NCBI RefSeq assembly: GCF_030408635.1
Contig: NZ_CP047198.1
Coordinates: 248,001 to 312,000, forward strand
DNA length: 64,000 nucleotides
Direction: 5' to 3'
DNA from: Corynebacterium coyleae
GTDB lineage: Bacteria; Actinomycetota; Actinomycetes; Mycobacteriales; Mycobacteriaceae
A program made the translations under genes and the position numbers. The notes beneath the pieces were generated by a model. That model did no database searches. It saw only the letters and a list, made by a program, of their open reading frames with translations, and had not been told where the DNA came from. Each line of letters begins with the position of its first letter. The stretch's first letter is position 1. Positions 43,932-52,577 of this stretch are shown piece after piece.

Positions 43932-45593
43932 ATGAAGACGGCACAAACCTGGCTGCGCAAGGCGTGGCACTGGCTCACCAGCATGCGCACCGCACTCATG
44001 CTGCTGTTCATCCTCGCGCTCGCGTCCGTGCCGGGTGCTCTGCTGCCGCAGCGCCAAGTCAGCGCAACGCTTGTCGACGACTACCTGCGCGCCAACCCCA
44101 CCATGGGGCCCATCTACGACCGCCTGCAACTCTTCGACGTCTTCAACTCCACCTGGTTCGTCGCCATCGTGCTCCTGCTGGTCATCTCCCTGATCGGCTG
44201 CATCATCCCGCGCTCCATGGACCACTGGCGAGCCTACAACGCCAAGCCGACCCGCGCCCCGCGCTACCTCTCCCGCATGCCAATGCATACGGAGGGTGTG
44301 GTTGAGGGGGACGAGGCGGTCGTCGCAAAGCAAGTGCGCGACAAGCTCAAACGCTGGCACGTCGCCGAATACCAACCCGACGAAGACCGCGCGGGCGTGT
44401 TCTCCATCTCGGCGGAACGCGGCTACACGCGCGAGTTGATGAACCTGATCTTCCACATCGGCATCGTCGGCATGATCGTCGCCTTCGCCGCAGGCCGCAT
44501 GGTGTTTTATGAAGGCCAGGCCATCGTGATCACCAACTCCGAGCACGAAAACGCCATCCCCGTCGAACAGCCCCGCGTGTTCTGCAACACCTCGCCCGCC
44601 AACTTCGACGTGTTCCGCGCCGGGCCATTTTTCGACGGCACCGGCCTGACCCCCTTCTGCTTCGAATCACAAGACTTCAAGGCGAAATACCTCAACAACG
44701 GCCAGGCCAACGAGTTCTCCTCGGACGTGACCTACACCGACGACCTCAACGCGCCGCAGGACGAATGGGATCGCGCCACCCTGACCGTCAACGGCCCGCT
44801 GCGCATCAACGGCGACCGCATCTACCTGCAAGGCCACGGCTTCGCCCCGCAGATCACCATCACCTGGCCCAATGGGGAAACCCGCACCCAGATGGTGCAG
44901 TTCCGCCCCACGGACGTGACCACGTTCCTGTCGTCTGGCGTGATGCGTTTCGATCCACCGGCCGGCATGTACCCGGATTTGGGGGAGCGCCGCAAGAACC
45001 AGATCGCCATCGAGGGCAACTTCGCGCCCACCGCCAACTGGACCGGCCCGAACGGCGACCAGTTGCAGTCCGCCTTCCCCACGATGGATGACCCGGCGAT
45101 TTCCGTCGACGTCTACGTCGGTGACGCCGGCCTGGATACCGGCCGCCCGCAGAACATCTTCACGCTCGACCAGGCGCTCGTCGCCGAAGGCCTGCTGCAG
45201 AAAGTCACCCGCGTCCAGTTGACCCCGGGCTCCGAAGCCACCGTGGACACCGACGGCGGCGAGGTGAAGGTGCGTTTCGACGGCGCCGCCGAATACGCCA
45301 ACTACCAAATCTCGCGCGACACCACCCAGATCTGGGCGCTGATCGCCTCCACCGTCATGCTGCTCGCACTCGCCGGGTCGCTGGCGATTAAACGCCGCCG
45401 CATCTGGATCCGCCTGCGCCCGTCCGACACGCCGGGCCACACCGCCGTGGAAATCGCCGGCCTCGCCCGAACGGACCGCGCGGGGTGGGGACGCGAGTTC
45501 GACGAGCTCGCAGCAGAGCTTCTTAGCGACGATTCACACCTCGAACGTCGCGAAGACGAGGAAGAATTTGACCCCTATGACCTTGGAAAATAG
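43932..45593 (+). CDS. resB: Cytochrome c biogenesis protein ResB
   Basis: A 553-residue ResB/Ccs1 protein, partner of CcsB in the system II haem lyase. Four membrane segments: near residues 18-36 (MRTALMLLFILALASVPG), 75-95, 165-185 and a C-terminal one near 465-485 with a large extracytoplasmic domain between the last two. The typical LLPQRQV follows the first segment. The His used for haem in ResB lies in the MNLIFHIGIVG segment. The tail is acidic. Confidence 0.93.
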   Translation: MKTAQTWLRKAWHWLTSMRTALMLLFILALASVPGALLPQRQVSATLVDDYLRANPTMGPIYDRLQLFDVFNSTWFVAIVLLLVISLIGCIIPRSMDHWRAYNAKPTRAPRYLSRMPMHTEGVVEGDEAVVAKQVRDKLKRWHVAEYQPDEDRAGVFSISAERGYTRELMNLIFHIGIVGMIVAFAAGRMVFYEGQAIVITNSEHENAIPVEQPRVFCNTSPANFDVFRAGPFFDGTGLTPFCFESQDFKAKYLNNGQANEFSSDVTYTDDLNAPQDEWDRATLTVNGPLRINGDRIYLQGHGFAPQITITWPNGETRTQMVQFRPTDVTTFLSSGVMRFDPPAGMYPDLGERRKNQIAIEGNFAPTANWTGPNGDQLQSAFPTMDDPAISVDVYVGDAGLDTGRPQNIFTLDQALVAEGLLQKVTRVQLTPGSEATVDTDGGEVKVRFDGAAEYANYQISRDTTQIWALIASTVMLLALAGSLAIKRRRIWIRLRPSDTPGHTAVEIAGLARTDRAGWGREFDELAAELLSDDSHLERREDEEEFDPYDLGK

Positions 45594-45619
45594 GTGCCTG
45601 GTGGAGTAGGTTAAGACCT

Positions 45620-46630
45620 ATGCTTGTCAACACCACCATGGCGGAGCTGTCCGACCTGACATTCCGCACCGCTTTCATCATCTACATCGTGGCGCTGATC
45701 ATGTCCTTCATCTACTACGGACGCGTCACGGCAGTCATCGATGTCCGCCGCGAAGCCCTGGCGGAGAAGGCCGAAAAGGCAGAGAAGAAGGTGTTGGTGG
45801 GAGCTGGCGGGCCGGATGTCGTCGATACGCAATCGGCGCTCGACGACTCGGAGTACACCGCCAAGGTGGCCAGCGCCCGCAAGTGGGCCGGCATGACCCA
45901 GGCGCTGGTCTGGGTGGGCGTGGCGCTGCACGTGGTGGCGTTTATCACCCGTGGCCTCGGCGCGAAGCGTTTCCCGTTGGGCAACCTGTACGAATACATC
46001 CTGTTCATGACCGCTGTGATCATGGTCGTTGCCGCCGTGGTGGTGCAGCGCAAGGGCTGGCACACCATCTGGCCGTGGCTGCTGTTCCCAATGGTCATCA
46101 CGATGTTCCTCAACTCCACGGTGTTCCACATGCAGGCCGCCCCGGTGGTGCCGGCTCTGCAGTCCTACTGGCTGCCGGTCCACGTGTCCTCCGTGTCCAT
46201 CGGCGCGTCCGTCGGCTTGGTTTCCGGTGTGTTCGCCCTGCTGTACCTGCTGCGTATGTGGCAGCCCCGCGGCGAAGAGCACGGCTTCTTCGGCGCTATT
46301 GCACGCCCGCTGCCGTCGGCGAAGACGCTTGACCAGATGGCCTACAAGACCGCCGTGGTCACCCTGCCGCTTTTCGGCATCGGCATCGTCTTCGGCGCCA
46401 TCTGGGCCGAGGTAGCCTGGGGCCGTTTCTGGGGTTGGGACGCGAAGGAAACCGTCTCCATGATCACCTGGATCCTCTACGCCGCCTACCTCCACGCCCG
46501 CGCTACCGCCGGCTGGAAGTCCACCGCAGCGGCGTGGATTAATGTGTTCGCCATGGCGATGACAATCTTCAACATGACATACGTCAACACCGTGATCGCG
46601 GGCCTGCACTCCTACGCAGGGCTGAACTAG
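45620..46630 (+). CDS. ccsB: Cytochrome c biogenesis protein CcsB/CcsA
   Basis: A 336-residue haem-handling protein with about eight membrane segments. The WWD haem-binding motif is GRFWGWDAKETVSMITW, and the conserved histidines lie in VALHVVAF, LPVHVSSVSIGA and YLHARAT. With ResB it carries haem across the membrane and attaches it to apocytochrome c. A 26-base gap follows resB. The stop overlaps the galE start by one base. Confidence 0.93.
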   Translation: MLVNTTMAELSDLTFRTAFIIYIVALIMSFIYYGRVTAVIDVRREALAEKAEKAEKKVLVGAGGPDVVDTQSALDDSEYTAKVASARKWAGMTQALVWVGVALHVVAFITRGLGAKRFPLGNLYEYILFMTAVIMVVAAVVVQRKGWHTIWPWLLFPMVITMFLNSTVFHMQAAPVVPALQSYWLPVHVSSVSIGASVGLVSGVFALLYLLRMWQPRGEEHGFFGAIARPLPSAKTLDQMAYKTAVVTLPLFGIGIVFGAIWAEVAWGRFWGWDAKETVSMITWILYAAYLHARATAGWKSTAAAWINVFAMAMTIFNMTYVNTVIAGLHSYAGLN

Positions 46631-47628
46631 TGAAGGTGCTAATCACCGGCGGTGCCGGTTACATCGGGTCCACAATTGCGTCCTGCTGCGATGATGCCGG
46701 CATCACGCCGGTAATTCTGGACGACTTCTCCACCGGCCTGCGCACCTTCGGCGAGCGCTTCGCCTGCTACGAGGGCGACGTCGCTGATGTTGTCTTGCTG
46801 GAGCGCGTGTTCACGGACCATCCCGATATCTTCGCGGTGATCCACTGCGCCGCCAAGATCGTCGTCCCCGAGTCCGTCGAGCGCCCCCTGTTGTACTACG
46901 ACAACAACGTGGCCAAATCCATCACGCTGCTGTCCGTCATGGAGCGCTTCGGCGTGCGCCGCTTCATCCTGTCGTCCACCGCGTCCATGTACGAGCCGGG
47001 CCCCGACTACATGGTCGACGAAACCAGCCCTGTAGACCCGCAAAGCCCCTACTCCGCGTCGAAGTGGTTGTTGGAGCGAGTGCTTCGCGACGACACCGCC
47101 ACCGGCCACCTCAACGCCATCGCCCTGCGCTACTTCAACCCCATCGGCGCCGACCCGGCCCTGCGCACAGGCCTGCAGAACCCGGTCCCGTCCCATGCGT
47201 TGGGCAAGATGATCTCCGCCTACCACGCCGGCGAGACCTTCACCGTCACCGGCGTTGATTGGCCGACCCGCGACGGCTCCGGCCTGCGCGACTACATCCA
47301 CGTTTGGGACCTCGCCCGCGCCCACGTCGCCTGCCTGCAGCGTTTCGACGACATCTCCACCGGCTACGACGTCATCAACCTCGGCACCGGCCAGGGCACC
47401 ACCGTCTTCGAACTCGCCGAGGCCTTCGGTGAGGCCACCGGCACCCCACTGTCCGTGGCCACCGGCCCGGCCCGCCCCGGCGACGTAGTCGGCTGCGCCA
47501 CCCGCACCGACAAAGCCCACGACGTGTTGGGCTGGACCCCCGAACGCTCCATCGCCGACGGGGTGCGCGACTCCCTGGCCTGGTCTGAGAAACTCCCCGC
47601 CGTTCTGGAACAAGAGGCCAACCGATGA
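46630..47628 (+). CDS. galE: UDP-glucose 4-epimerase
   Basis: A 332-residue extended short-chain dehydrogenase. NAD site VLITGGAGYIGSTIAS; catalytic Ser/Tyr/Lys in ILSSTASMYE and YSASKWLLE; the RYFNPIGADP and GLRDYIHVWDLA segments are typical of GalE. It supplies UDP-galactose for arabinogalactan. GTG start. Its 3' end overlaps the XRE gene by 4 bases. Confidence 0.9.
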   Translation: MKVLITGGAGYIGSTIASCCDDAGITPVILDDFSTGLRTFGERFACYEGDVADVVLLERVFTDHPDIFAVIHCAAKIVVPESVERPLLYYDNNVAKSITLLSVMERFGVRRFILSSTASMYEPGPDYMVDETSPVDPQSPYSASKWLLERVLRDDTATGHLNAIALRYFNPIGADPALRTGLQNPVPSHALGKMISAYHAGETFTVTGVDWPTRDGSGLRDYIHVWDLARAHVACLQRFDDISTGYDVINLGTGQGTTVFELAEAFGEATGTPLSVATGPARPGDVVGCATRTDKAHDVLGWTPERSIADGVRDSLAWSEKLPAVLEQEANR

Positions 47629-47873
47629 CCAAACCCCGCAACAAGCAGGGTAAACCCGCCAGCGACGATCCGGTGCTCATCGCCCTCGGCGAGCAGATTG
47701 CCTCCCGGCGTCGCGCTTCGGGGCGTTTGCAGCAGGACGTCGCCGACGCCGCCGGCGTGTCCCGCTCCACCCTGCACACCATCGAGCACGGCGGCGCCGG
47801 CGTTCGGTGGGAGAAGGTCATCTCGGTGGCCCACACCCTGGGCCTGAAGGTTGTCCTGGCGGAGTCGGACTGA
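47625..47873 (+). CDS. XRE-family helix-turn-helix regulator (HipB-like)
   Basis: An 82-residue protein with a short basic arm and one HTH: LGEQIASRRRASGRLQQDVADAAGVSRSTLHTIEHG (first helix to recognition helix), then the conserved WEKVISVAHTLGL. The form resembles HipB-type antitoxins but no HipA kinase follows. A palindrome with the word ATCTGTCAG lies directly downstream and could be its binding site or a terminator. Coupled to galE by overlap. Confidence 0.82.
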   Translation: MTKPRNKQGKPASDDPVLIALGEQIASRRRASGRLQQDVADAAGVSRSTLHTIEHGGAGVRWEKVISVAHTLGLKVVLAESD

Positions 47874-47887
47874 CACTTTCTGCCGGA

Positions 47888-47955
47888 ATCTGTCAGCGCA
47901 CCGCATTGCGCCTGGTCAGAAATCGGACCTGACAGATTTCGCAAAATCTGTCAGG
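47888..47955. promoter_or_regulatory. Palindrome with three ATCTGTCAG words after the XRE gene
   Basis: CCTGACAGATTT (47928-47939) pairs perfectly with AAATCTGTCAGG (47944-47955) over 12 bases around CGCA. A further direct copy, ATCTGTCAG, lies at 47888-47896. There is no T-run after the stem on either strand, so an operator is at least as likely as a terminator. Confidence 0.6.
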
Positions 47956-47961
47956 GAGGGA

Positions 47962-48085
47962 CAAATAGTTCCACGCCCGCGCCGGAACCCGGGAACTATT
48001 TGCGCGATCTCAAAAACCGACCTGGGGGAAGTGAAATATTTCTCCTCCCAAACCCAAGAAAGTTCCCGGGCGGGGAACTATTTGC
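47962..48085. repeat. Two-hairpin intergenic element, copy 2
   Basis: Hairpin 1: CAAATAGTTCC (47962-47972) with GGAACTATTTG (47992-48002). Spacer word CCTGGGGGAAGTGAA (48021-48035), one base different from copy 1. Hairpin 2: AGTTCCC (48061-48067) with GGGAACT (48073-48079), preceded by AAGAA as in copy 1. Located between the convergent XRE and small membrane protein genes. Confidence 0.72.
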
Positions 48086-48095
48086 AAACCCGCCC

Positions 48096-48401
48096 CTAGT
48101 CCAGTTCACCGCGGCGCCGGCGGCGTTCTTCATCCTCGCGGCGCTTGCGTTCGGCTTCTTCGCGGGCGCGGCGCTCCTTGAACCGGTTCTTCTCGATGTT
48201 CCAGAGGAACTCTTCGTCATCGTCAGGACCTTTAATGACCGGCTTTTGGGGTTCCTGGAGGCCGCGCTGGCTGCCGTAGCGCTGCGCGGAGCCGGGGCCG
48301 AACGCTTTCCACATGAGGATGACGGCCAGGATGATCAATGCAAGGAGTAGCAATCTTCCCATGGTTTTAAACATACTTGCCCGCCGGTTAGGGTTAGCCA
48401 T
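48096..48401 (-). CDS. Small single-span membrane protein
   Basis: A 101-residue protein. A basic head (NPNRRASMFKTM) and one membrane segment (LLLLALIILAVILMWKAF, about 17-34) precede a linker and a highly charged helix (KNRFKERRAREEAERKRRED) ending in an Arg/Glu repeat, probably a coiled coil. No family recognised. Its ATG lies back to back with the GTG of the divergent DUF4229 gene with no base between; an internal ATG at 48377 would give more space. Confidence 0.65.
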   Translation of the reverse strand: MANPNRRASMFKTMGRLLLLALIILAVILMWKAFGPGSAQRYGSQRGLQEPQKPVIKGPDDDEEFLWNIEKNRFKERRAREEAERKRREDEERRRRRGELD

Positions 48402-48713
48402 GTGAATGAGGAAACTTCTCCGCAGGTAGATCCGCAGGCTAAGTCGCGCGCGAATAGGGCGGTCGCGGTGTATGGCGTGTTGCGGCTGGTGTTGTTCATC
48501 GTGCTGACGGTTGTGATTCAGCTCTTCGCAGTGCTTATCGACGCCCCCGTGCCCGTCATCATGTCCGCCCTCCTCGCCCTTATCGTGGCGTTCCCGCTGT
48601 CCATGCTGGTGTTTAAGCGCCAGCGGTTGGAGGCGAACGCGGCGGTGGCGGAGCTGAAGCGTCAGCGCGATGCTCGCAAGGAGTGGATCCAGAGCGAGCT
48701 CGCGGACCGCTAG
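48402..48713 (+). CDS. DUF4229-type membrane protein
   Basis: A 103-residue protein with two membrane segments (about 23-45 and 49-68: VLRLVLFIVLTVVIQLFAVL and MSALLALIVAFPLSMLVF) and a C-terminal charged helix (LEANAAVAELKRQRDARKEW). This is the DUF4229 pattern found near menA in actinobacteria. The function is unknown. GTG start. It abuts the divergent membrane protein gene. Confidence 0.72.
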   Translation: MNEETSPQVDPQAKSRANRAVAVYGVLRLVLFIVLTVVIQLFAVLIDAPVPVIMSALLALIVAFPLSMLVFKRQRLEANAAVAELKRQRDARKEWIQSELADR

Positions 48714-48785
48714 ATAGGGCGCCGACAGCCGGTGCCGGCGGCGGGGGCTAGCCGGCGCTAGCAGCCAGGGCGCCGATAGCCGTCG

Positions 48786-49544
48786 CTAGCGGCCGAGTTC
48801 GTGGCTGAGCGCCTCGAGTTCGCCGCCGCCGGCCATTTGGTGGGTGAGTTCGTCGAGGGTGACGTTCTCGCGGGGCTCATCGAGCTCCTGGCGGCCGAGT
48901 TTCAGGATGGTGAAGTGGTCGCCGACCAGGTAGGCGTGGTGGGGGTTGTGGGTGACTAAGACGACGGCGATGCCGCGGTCGCGGGCGGCCGCCACGAAGC
49001 GTAGGACCACGCCGGATTGTTTGACGCCGAGGGCGGCGGTGGGCTCGTCGAGAATAAGCACGCGGGCGCCGAAGTAGACGGCACGTGCGATGGCGACGAC
49101 CTGGCGTTGGCCGCCGGAGAGGTTGCCGGCATCGACGTCGACGTCGGGGATGTCGATGCCCATTTCGCGGAGTTGTTCGGCGCAGATCTGTTTCATTTCG
49201 GTGTCGCGGAGTGCACCGAAGCGACCGGTGAGTTCCTGGCCGAGGAAGAAGTTGCGCCACACGCTTAACTCGTCGACGATCGCGAGCGTTTGGTGCACGG
49301 TGGCGATGCCGGTGTCGATGGAGTCGCGGGGGGAGGTGAAGGTGGTGGGGGTGTCGTCGATAAGCAATTCGCCCGACGTGGGCTGATGGAGCCCGGCGAG
49401 GATCTTGATCAGCGTGGATTTGCCGGCGCCGTTGTCGCCGAGGACGCAGGTGACTTCGCCTTCACGGACGGTCAGGTTCACGCCGCGCAGAGCGTCGAAG
49501 CTGCCGTAGGACTTGGTGATGTTTTTCAGTTCGATGACAGCCAC
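48786..49544 (-). CDS. ABC transporter ATP-binding protein (carbohydrate type)
   Basis: A 252-residue ATPase. Walker A GDNGAGKST, Q-loop TVHQTLAIVDELSVWRN, signature LSGGQRQ, Walker B VLILDEPTAAL and the switch His in VLVTHNPHH are complete. It matches the FrcA-like single-domain version of the sugar importers rather than the double-domain RbsA/MglA. Last gene of an SBP-permease-ATPase operon, starting directly at the permease stop. The substrate is unknown. Confidence 0.9.
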   Translation of the reverse strand: MAVIELKNITKSYGSFDALRGVNLTVREGEVTCVLGDNGAGKSTLIKILAGLHQPTSGELLIDDTPTTFTSPRDSIDTGIATVHQTLAIVDELSVWRNFFLGQELTGRFGALRDTEMKQICAEQLREMGIDIPDVDVDAGNLSGGQRQVVAIARAVYFGARVLILDEPTAALGVKQSGVVLRFVAAARDRGIAVVLVTHNPHHAYLVGDHFTILKLGRQELDEPRENVTLDELTHQMAGGGELEALSHELGR

Positions 49545-50606
49545 TTAGCGCCCCTTGGTGTATTTGGCGAAGGACGTGTTGGTGAACACGGCGAAGAGCA
49601 GCGTTGCGCCGAGGAAGAACTTGAACCAGTCGGGGTTCCAGCCGGCGTAGACGATGCCCTGGTTGGTCAGGCCGAAGATCAGCGCGCCGATGGCGGTGCC
49701 CACTGCGGTGCCGCGGCCGCCGGTCATGGCGCAGCCACCGATGACGGCGGCGATGATGTAGAGGAATTCGTTGCCCACGCCTTGGCCGGCTTGGATGGAG
49801 TCGAAGGCGAACAGAGTGTGCATGCCGACGAACCAGGCGGCGAAGCCGACGCCCATGAACAGCAGGATCTTCACGCGGCGAACCGGCACGCCGACGGCGC
49901 GGGCTGCGTCCTGGTCGCCGCCGACTGCGGTGATCCAGTTGCCGAACTTGGTGCGAAATAGCACGAACGATGCGATGGCGACGAACAGGATCCACCACAG
50001 GACGGTCACGTTGAGGGTGACGTCGCCGATGTTGAAGGTGCCGGCGAAGACCTTGCGGGCGGACGGGAAGCCCTCCATGTCGGCGATGGTCGGCGTGGCC
50101 ACCTGGCCGGTGATGAACTTAGTTAAGGCGAGGTTGAGGCCCTGCAGCATGAGGAAGGCCGCCAGGGTGATCAGGAAGCTCTCGATGCCGGTGCGTGTGA
50201 CCAGGTAGCCGTTGAGTGCGCCGATGGCCAGGGAGATGCCCAAAGCCATGAAGGCGCCGACCCACGAGTTGAGGTGCAGGTTGTAGTTCAGCATCGTAGC
50301 GGCGAGCGCGGCCGTGGTCACGGCGACGCCGGAGGACAGGTCGAATTCCCCTCCGATCATGAGCAGTCCGACGGCGAGTGCCACGATGCCCAGTGTCGAC
50401 GACGCGTACAACGTGGTCGCAAACGCTTCAAAGGAACGGAATGCGGGCGCGACTGACAGGAAGAACGCGAAGATGGCGATGAAGCCGAGCAGGGACGCGA
50501 ACTCCGGCCGCCGGATCAGTTTGGCTAGGCCGGTGTGGGTGCGTAGTCGGTCGTCGCCGGAGGTCGATTCCTCGCGCGACTCGTCGGCTGTGACGGCAGT
50601 GCTCAT
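49545..50606 (-). CDS. ABC transporter permease (ribose/fructose type)
   Basis: A 353-residue BPD_transp_2 permease with about ten membrane segments after a 35-residue hydrophilic head. The coupling signature is seen in YLVTRTGIESFLITLAAFLMLQG and in the later GVPVRRVKILLFMGVGFAAW, with NEFLYIIAAVIGGCAMTGGRG near the C-terminus. It overlaps the binding protein gene by 4 bases. Confidence 0.9.
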   Translation of the reverse strand: MSTAVTADESREESTSGDDRLRTHTGLAKLIRRPEFASLLGFIAIFAFFLSVAPAFRSFEAFATTLYASSTLGIVALAVGLLMIGGEFDLSSGVAVTTAALAATMLNYNLHLNSWVGAFMALGISLAIGALNGYLVTRTGIESFLITLAAFLMLQGLNLALTKFITGQVATPTIADMEGFPSARKVFAGTFNIGDVTLNVTVLWWILFVAIASFVLFRTKFGNWITAVGGDQDAARAVGVPVRRVKILLFMGVGFAAWFVGMHTLFAFDSIQAGQGVGNEFLYIIAAVIGGCAMTGGRGTAVGTAIGALIFGLTNQGIVYAGWNPDWFKFFLGATLLFAVFTNTSFAKYTKGR

Positions 50607-51592
50607 CGCATACCTGCCTTTGCGGCCTCAGCGACCTTGTCCACGTTCGACTTATCGACGAACGACGGCCCGGTGTACACCGGACGACCTCCACCGAGGG
50701 TGCCGCCGTTGCGTTTCGCGACCCACAGTGAATCCACGGCAAGGTAACCCTGCAGGTACGGCTGCTGGTCGACGGCGAAGGCGACGCGGCCGTCGGCGAT
50801 GGCGTCGACAAGCTCGGCGTTGGTGTCAAAGGTGGCAACCTGCGCCTCGGAGCCGGACTGCTTCACAGACTCCGTCGCACGCATGGCCACCGGCGCCTGG
50901 AGGGCAAACACAGTGTCGAAGCTCTTGTCCTGCGACAGCTTCGAGGTGATCGTGGACTGCACGGAAGTGAGGTCCTGGCCGTTGACGTAGAGCAGTTCGA
51001 CGTCGCCGCCGAGGCCGTTGCGGACGCCGTCGCAACGCGCTTCCTGCGAGGAGTTGCCCTGCTCATGGATGATGCACAGGACCTTCTTCTTGCCTTCTTC
51101 CTTGAGGCGCTCGCCGGCGGCGTTGCCCGCCACGGTTTCGTCTTGGCCGAAGAAGCCGGTCATGCCGTAGTCCTGGTACTTGCTCATACCGGCGTTGAGG
51201 CCCACCACGGGGATGCCGTGATCAACGGCGTTGCGGGCCGCCGGGCCGATGGCCTCGGCGTTCGGCATGGTCACGGCGATGCCGTCCACACCGGCGTCCA
51301 CGGCAGAGCGCACCAGGTTCGCCTGGTTGGGGGCCTGCGGGTCGGAGGAGTAGCGCAGCTCGATGTTGTCTTTCTTGGCTGCGTCCTCGGCGCCCTTGCG
51401 CACGAGGTCCCAGTAGGTGTCGCCCGGTGCGCCGTGGGTGACCATGGCGACGACGTAGCGCGGAGTGTCCACGCCGCCGGCGGTGCCTTCGGTGTTTTCT
51501 GCCCGCGGGGCGCCGCCTGTCGACGAGCACCCGGCGAGCATCGTCGCAGCCATCAGCGCTGCGGCAACGAGTGTTTTCCGTGCCTTGAGCAT
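50603..51592 (-). CDS. Sugar-binding lipoprotein of ABC transporter
   Basis: A 329-residue periplasmic binding protein of the LacI-like class (Peripla_BP_4). The lipobox is MLAGC with Cys22. Typical features: YVVAMVTHGAPGDTYWDLVRKGAEDA, AVDAGVDGIAVTMPN, GIPVVGLNAG and IHEQGNSSQEARCDG. The sugar cannot be fixed from sequence; inositol, ribose and fructose binders all look like this. ATG 51592 is preferred over 51610 because it gives a clean signal peptide. Confidence 0.87.
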   Translation of the reverse strand: MLKARKTLVAAALMAATMLAGCSSTGGAPRAENTEGTAGGVDTPRYVVAMVTHGAPGDTYWDLVRKGAEDAAKKDNIELRYSSDPQAPNQANLVRSAVDAGVDGIAVTMPNAEAIGPAARNAVDHGIPVVGLNAGMSKYQDYGMTGFFGQDETVAGNAAGERLKEEGKKKVLCIIHEQGNSSQEARCDGVRNGLGGDVELLYVNGQDLTSVQSTITSKLSQDKSFDTVFALQAPVAMRATESVKQSGSEAQVATFDTNAELVDAIADGRVAFAVDQQPYLQGYLAVDSLWVAKRNGGTLGGGRPVYTGPSFVDKSNVDKVAEAAKAGMR

Positions 51593-51665
51593 TACAAGAG
51601 TGTGATCCAAAGCACCCTATTTGTCAAGGTCATGGGCAGCGTCACAGGCAGCGCCGCGGGCCGAC

Positions 51666-52568
51666 TCAGAAGACTCCCGCAATAAGCAACATTGCAGGTA
51701 GCGCCAGGAAAGTGGTGAGGAAGACGGTGTCGCGGCAGATCACTTCGCCGGAGCGGTACGTGGCCGCGTAGTTGTACACGTTCTGGGCGGTCGGCAGCGC
51801 ACACAGGATCAGGGCGGCGTACATGTCGCTGCCGGTCAAGCCCGTTTGCGTAGCGACGACCCACGCCACCGCCGGCATGCCGATGAGTTTGAGGGCGGTA
51901 GCGGTGATCGTCGGTAAGCGGTGGCTCTGGAGGACCTTCTCGCCCGTGAGCGACGCGCCGAAACTCATGAGGATCAGCGGGATGGAGGCGCCGCCGAGGA
52001 TCTCCAAGGGGGCCAGCACTGGTTCGGGCACGGTCCACGAGGAGGCCGACACCGCGAAGCCGGCGAAAGCCGCAACAACAACCGGGGCGGTCAGACCAGC
52101 AAGGACCGACTTGAGCACGCCCGACGCGCCGCGGTCCAGACCTGCGATAACGATGGGGGAGAGCACCGCCATCTGCAGCACCAGCGCCGGGATGACGTAC
52201 GTCGGATCGCCCAGCACATACGTGGCAATGGGCAGGCCGATGTTGACCGAGTTGTAGTAACTCGACGACGCCGCACCCGCCATCGTCTCCGCCGTGTCCT
52301 GCTTGAACCACACGGCGCTGATGATCCAGTAGATGATCATCGTGGCCACCGTGGCAATCGCGATGACCAAAATGACCGGGGAGAAAAACGCGTCCGTGTC
52401 CGAGACCGCCACTGAGGAGAAGATCAGCGCCGGGGTGGCCACGTAGAACGCGATGCGGTTGAGCTGTAGACGTTGCTCGCCCGGTCCAATGACGCCTTTG
52501 TGAGCAAGCCACCACCCCGCTGCGATGACAGTGAAGATGATGGCAAAACCGGTAAGGACGTCAAGCAT
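51666..52568 (-). CDS. AEC-family (auxin efflux carrier-like) transporter
   Basis: A 300-residue membrane protein with ten segments arranged as two five-helix repeats, the AEC fold. Characteristic parts are ALIFSSVAVSDTDAFF, YYNSVNIGLPIATYVLGDP, GGASIPLILMSFGASL and LCALPTAQNVYNYA; the crossover Pro/Asn motifs (NxGLP and PTAQN) are present in both halves. Bacterial members export dicarboxylates or amino acids. The substrate is unknown. It ends 56 bases before the ABC operon. Confidence 0.87.
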   Translation of the reverse strand: MLDVLTGFAIIFTVIAAGWWLAHKGVIGPGEQRLQLNRIAFYVATPALIFSSVAVSDTDAFFSPVILVIAIATVATMIIYWIISAVWFKQDTAETMAGAASSSYYNSVNIGLPIATYVLGDPTYVIPALVLQMAVLSPIVIAGLDRGASGVLKSVLAGLTAPVVVAAFAGFAVSASSWTVPEPVLAPLEILGGASIPLILMSFGASLTGEKVLQSHRLPTITATALKLIGMPAVAWVVATQTGLTGSDMYAALILCALPTAQNVYNYAATYRSGEVICRDTVFLTTFLALPAMLLIAGVF

Positions 52569-52577
52569 GCCGTTACC

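Noticed and set aside
48717-48790. Short GGGCGCCGAYAGCCG repeats after the DUF4229 gene
   Set aside because: Two short imperfect copies in a very G+C-rich 70-base gap; compatible with chance or a weak terminator.
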